Assembly: GCA_944391005.1 (NCBI GenBank)
Contig: CALXSB010000032.1
Coordinates: forward strand, 1-33,466
DNA from: an uncultured Rickettsiales bacterium
Lineage (GTDB): Bacteria > Pseudomonadota > Alphaproteobacteria > Rickettsiales > UBA1997
Length of the DNA: 33,466 nt
Direction of reading: 5' to 3'
Part shown: in pieces, positions 31,426-33,466 of the stretch
Numbering within the stretch: position 1 is the first letter of the stretch
Layout: every line of letters starts with the position of its first letter
The notes under the pieces: generated by a model
Database searches by the model: none
Told to the model about the DNA's origin: nothing
Seen by the model: the letters and a program-made list of their open reading frames with translations, nothing else
Translations under genes and position numbers: made by a program

Positions 31426-33438
31426 ATGAATAAAAATTTAAAGAAAAATATCTTAACTTGGTTGTTGATTATATTAGCTTTATTCGTATTTTCTAACATA
31501 TTAGATATGAGTAATCAAGCTAAAAACGAAATAATATTTTCAGATTTTTTAAATAAAGTTGACACTGGAGAAATTGATAGCGTTGAAATAAGGGGAAGAG
31601 AAATATTTGGTAAATTGAATGATGGGCAAACATTTACAACATTATCAACAGAATATCCAGATCTAATAAAAGAATTAAAAGAAAAAGATGTTGCAGTAAA
31701 AGTTGTTCCTTTAGTATCAACCACTGAGAAGGTTTTTAGTTATATTTTAAGTGCTTTGCCATTTTTTATATTAATAGTTGTTTGGTTATATTTTATGAAA
31801 GGTGCTAGTGGCGGTGCTAGTAGTGCTTTCAAGTTTGGAAAGTCAAAAGCAAAATTATTACAAATGAAAGGCAAGATTATGTTCAAGGACGTAGCCGGTA
31901 TTGACGAAGCAAAAGAAGAAGTTGAAGAACTTGTTGACTTTTTAAAAAATCCTGAAAAATATACAAAAATTGGTGCTAGAATACCAAGAGGCTGCTTATT
32001 AATCGGTGAGCCCGGAACTGGTAAAACATTACTTGCTAGGGCCATAGCTGGAGAAGCCGATGTTCCATTTTTCTTTATTTCCGGATCAGATTTTGTTGAA
32101 ATGTTTGTAGGTGTTGGTGCCAGCAGAGTTAGAGATATGTTTGAGGAAGCTAAAAAAAACGCACCTTGCTTAATATTTATTGATGAAATTGATGCTGTTG
32201 GTAGACACAGAGGTATTGGCATAGGTGGCGGAAATGACGAAAGAGAACAAACTTTAAACCAATTGCTTGTTGAAATGGACGGTTTTGAAGGCAATGAAGG
32301 TGTGATTGTTATAGCAGCTACAAATAGACCTGACGTGCTTGATAAAGCTTTAATGAGACCAGGCAGATTTGATAGACAAATTACAGTTAATCTTCCAGAT
32401 TATAAAGGTAGAGAAGAAATATTAAATGTTCATGCAAAAAAAGTGCAATTAGCATCTGATGTTGATTTAAATGTAGTTGCGAAAGCTACACCAGGCTTTT
32501 CAGGTGCAGACCTTGCCAACTTAATAAATGAAGCAGCTTTGTTAACTGCTAGAAACAATAGAAAAAGAATTACAATGGAAGAAATAGAAGAAGCAACAGA
32601 CAAAATAATCATGGGATTAGCTAGAAAAAATAGACCTATGAAACCTGAAGATAGAAAATTAACAGCCTATCATGAAGCAGGACATACAATAGTCGCCTTA
32701 AATTGTAAAAATGTAGATCCACTTCACAAGGTTACAATTATACCTAGAGGAAGAGCCGGTGGTGTTACATCATTCTTACCTGAGGATGATAAAAATTATG
32801 AAAACAAAATTCAAATGCTTGAAGAAATTATGGTATCATTTGGTGGAAGAGTTGCTGAAGAAATGATATTAGGACCTGATAAAATCACTGGCGGTGCTAG
32901 TTCCGATATAAAACAAGCTACAAAACTGGCAGAAAGAATGGTAACAATGTATGGGTTTAGTGATAAATTAGGACCTGTCAATTACGAAAGAAAAAGAAAT
33001 GCTGGGGAAACTTATCAACTTGAGGGCAGTTCAGACGCTACTCTTGATCTAATTGATTCCGAAATAAAAAATATTATAGTTGCCCAAAAGAAAAAAACAG
33101 AAGAATTATTGAAAAACAAAAAGAAAGATTTAATAACTCTTGCTGAAGCATTGTTAGAATATGAAACACTAGATAGAGATCAAGTTGAAAAAGTATTAAA
33201 AGGAGAAAAACTTGATAAAAAAAATGAAGATGTAGACTATAATAATGTAAATTTTTCAATATTTAATCCTTTCTTGCTTGATGAGAAAAACAATAATGAA
33301 ACAAACAATAATACTAAACAATTAAATAAAGATAATAAGACTTCAAATAAAAAGAAATCATCAAAAGATGAGGATATAAAAGATATTAAAAAAGTTAAAA
33401 AAGAAAAGACAACAAAAAAGACAAAAGAAACAAAATAG
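31426..33438 (+). CDS. ftsH: ATP-dependent zinc metalloprotease FtsH
   Basis: This is the membrane AAA+ protease of 670 residues that degrades misfolded membrane proteins and regulators such as LpxC in Gram-negatives. Two helices (about 7-25 and 105-124) flank a periplasmic domain. The AAA module has Walker A at 194-201 (GEPGTGKT), the pore loop FVGVG, Walker B LIFIDE (249-254) and RPGRFDR. The zinc site is HEAGH (H416, E417, H420) with D494 as third ligand. Walker A has Glu where the family norm is Pro (GPPGTGKT); the P-loop consensus GxxxxGKT is kept. The C-terminus adds a Lys/Asn-rich tail from about 615 to 670, longer than usual. HflK encoded at 10.1 kb is its expected membrane partner. 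The stop is 28 nt before the window end. Confidence 0.97.
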   Translation: MNKNLKKNILTWLLIILALFVFSNILDMSNQAKNEIIFSDFLNKVDTGEIDSVEIRGREIFGKLNDGQTFTTLSTEYPDLIKELKEKDVAVKVVPLVSTTEKVFSYILSALPFFILIVVWLYFMKGASGGASSAFKFGKSKAKLLQMKGKIMFKDVAGIDEAKEEVEELVDFLKNPEKYTKIGARIPRGCLLIGEPGTGKTLLARAIAGEADVPFFFISGSDFVEMFVGVGASRVRDMFEEAKKNAPCLIFIDEIDAVGRHRGIGIGGGNDEREQTLNQLLVEMDGFEGNEGVIVIAATNRPDVLDKALMRPGRFDRQITVNLPDYKGREEILNVHAKKVQLASDVDLNVVAKATPGFSGADLANLINEAALLTARNNRKRITMEEIEEATDKIIMGLARKNRPMKPEDRKLTAYHEAGHTIVALNCKNVDPLHKVTIIPRGRAGGVTSFLPEDDKNYENKIQMLEEIMVSFGGRVAEEMILGPDKITGGASSDIKQATKLAERMVTMYGFSDKLGPVNYERKRNAGETYQLEGSSDATLDLIDSEIKNIIVAQKKKTEELLKNKKKDLITLAEALLEYETLDRDQVEKVLKGEKLDKKNEDVDYNNVNFSIFNPFLLDEKNNNETNNNTKQLNKDNKTSNKKKSSKDEDIKDIKKVKKEKTTKKTKETK

Positions 33439-33466
33439 ATATATTTAAAGCTTTATATTAAATTTA

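Noticed and set aside
31740..32294. 184-residue minus-strand frame inside ftsH
   Set aside because: It is antisense to the highly conserved AAA module of ftsH and is a shadow of that gene; the same applies to the long antisense frames in rnj, the P-type ATPase and the symporter.

Overview
This is an AT-rich chromosomal window, well under one-third G+C by eye, with four CCA-encoding tRNA genes and at least 28 protein-coding genes. Most are bacterial housekeeping genes. RNase J, a fused HPPK-DHPS (FolKP), an EptA-type lipid A enzyme, lipoproteins with lipoboxes and HflK/FtsH point to a Gram-negative. RNase J with this gene set fits an AT-rich alphaproteobacterium. The tRNA-His encodes G-1 and C73, which argues against the Rhizobiales/Rhodobacterales/Caulobacterales group and fits Rickettsiales-, Holosporales- or Rhodospirillales-like lineages. 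Low G+C, Asn/Lys-rich proteins, a kinase-like orphan and fused FolKP suggest a host-associated lifestyle. That lineage and lifestyle assignment is inference; no 16S gene is present.

Layout. At 0-2.2 kb lies the biotin-dependent acyl-CoA carboxylase alpha subunit (pccA type), with no beta subunit in the window. At 2.2-4.5 kb is an accessory islet: a kinase-fold orphan on the minus strand, a divergent unknown protein behind a near-consensus sigma70 promoter, tRNA-His and tRNA-Leu, and a small helical unknown. At 4.5-8.7 kb, on the minus strand, are guanine deaminase and the rnj-eptA pair, with a structured leader or small-RNA locus before rnj. At 8.8-9.9 kb are infC (non-AUG start) and a DsbA-like protein without any export signal. 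At 10-13 kb a plus-strand run holds hflK, rlmH, rsfS, nrdR and an RNHCP zinc protein. At 13-15.2 kb a secreted Asn/Gln-rich cyclophilin and an anchored ScsC/Com1-like DsbA diverge from a shared promoter region. At 15.3-19.6 kb are def, a Blc-type lipocalin lipoprotein, and a tight three-gene cassette: retropepsin-like lipoprotein, inactive transglutaminase with seven membrane helices, and RimK-related ATP-grasp ligase. At 19.8-24.4 kb are glmM, an atypical Nudix protein, and folKP overlapping an MFS transporter gene. At 24.6-30.2 kb are tRNA-Thr, trpS, a P2-type cation ATPase and an AGCS sodium:alanine symporter. At 30.2-33.4 kb are a poorly coding stretch, tRNA-Gln, an ExoD-family membrane protein and ftsH.

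How the genes work together. Several serve translation and RNA turnover (infC, rlmH, rsfS, trpS, def, rnj, tRNAs). Others serve envelope biogenesis and quality control (glmM, eptA, ScsC-like DsbA, cyclophilin, lipocalin, hflK with ftsH). The best candidate for a poorly understood system is the retropepsin/transglutaminase-7TM/ATP-grasp cassette, whose gene grouping is known but whose substrate I cannot name. The kinase-fold orphan is the best candidate for an undescribed protein. Recurrent sequence habits are TTGACT -35 boxes with 16-17 nt spacers before tRNAs and orphan genes, weak or absent Shine-Dalgarno sequences before many genes, long AT-rich hairpins used as terminators between convergent genes, and Lys- or Asn-rich tails on otherwise conserved proteins.
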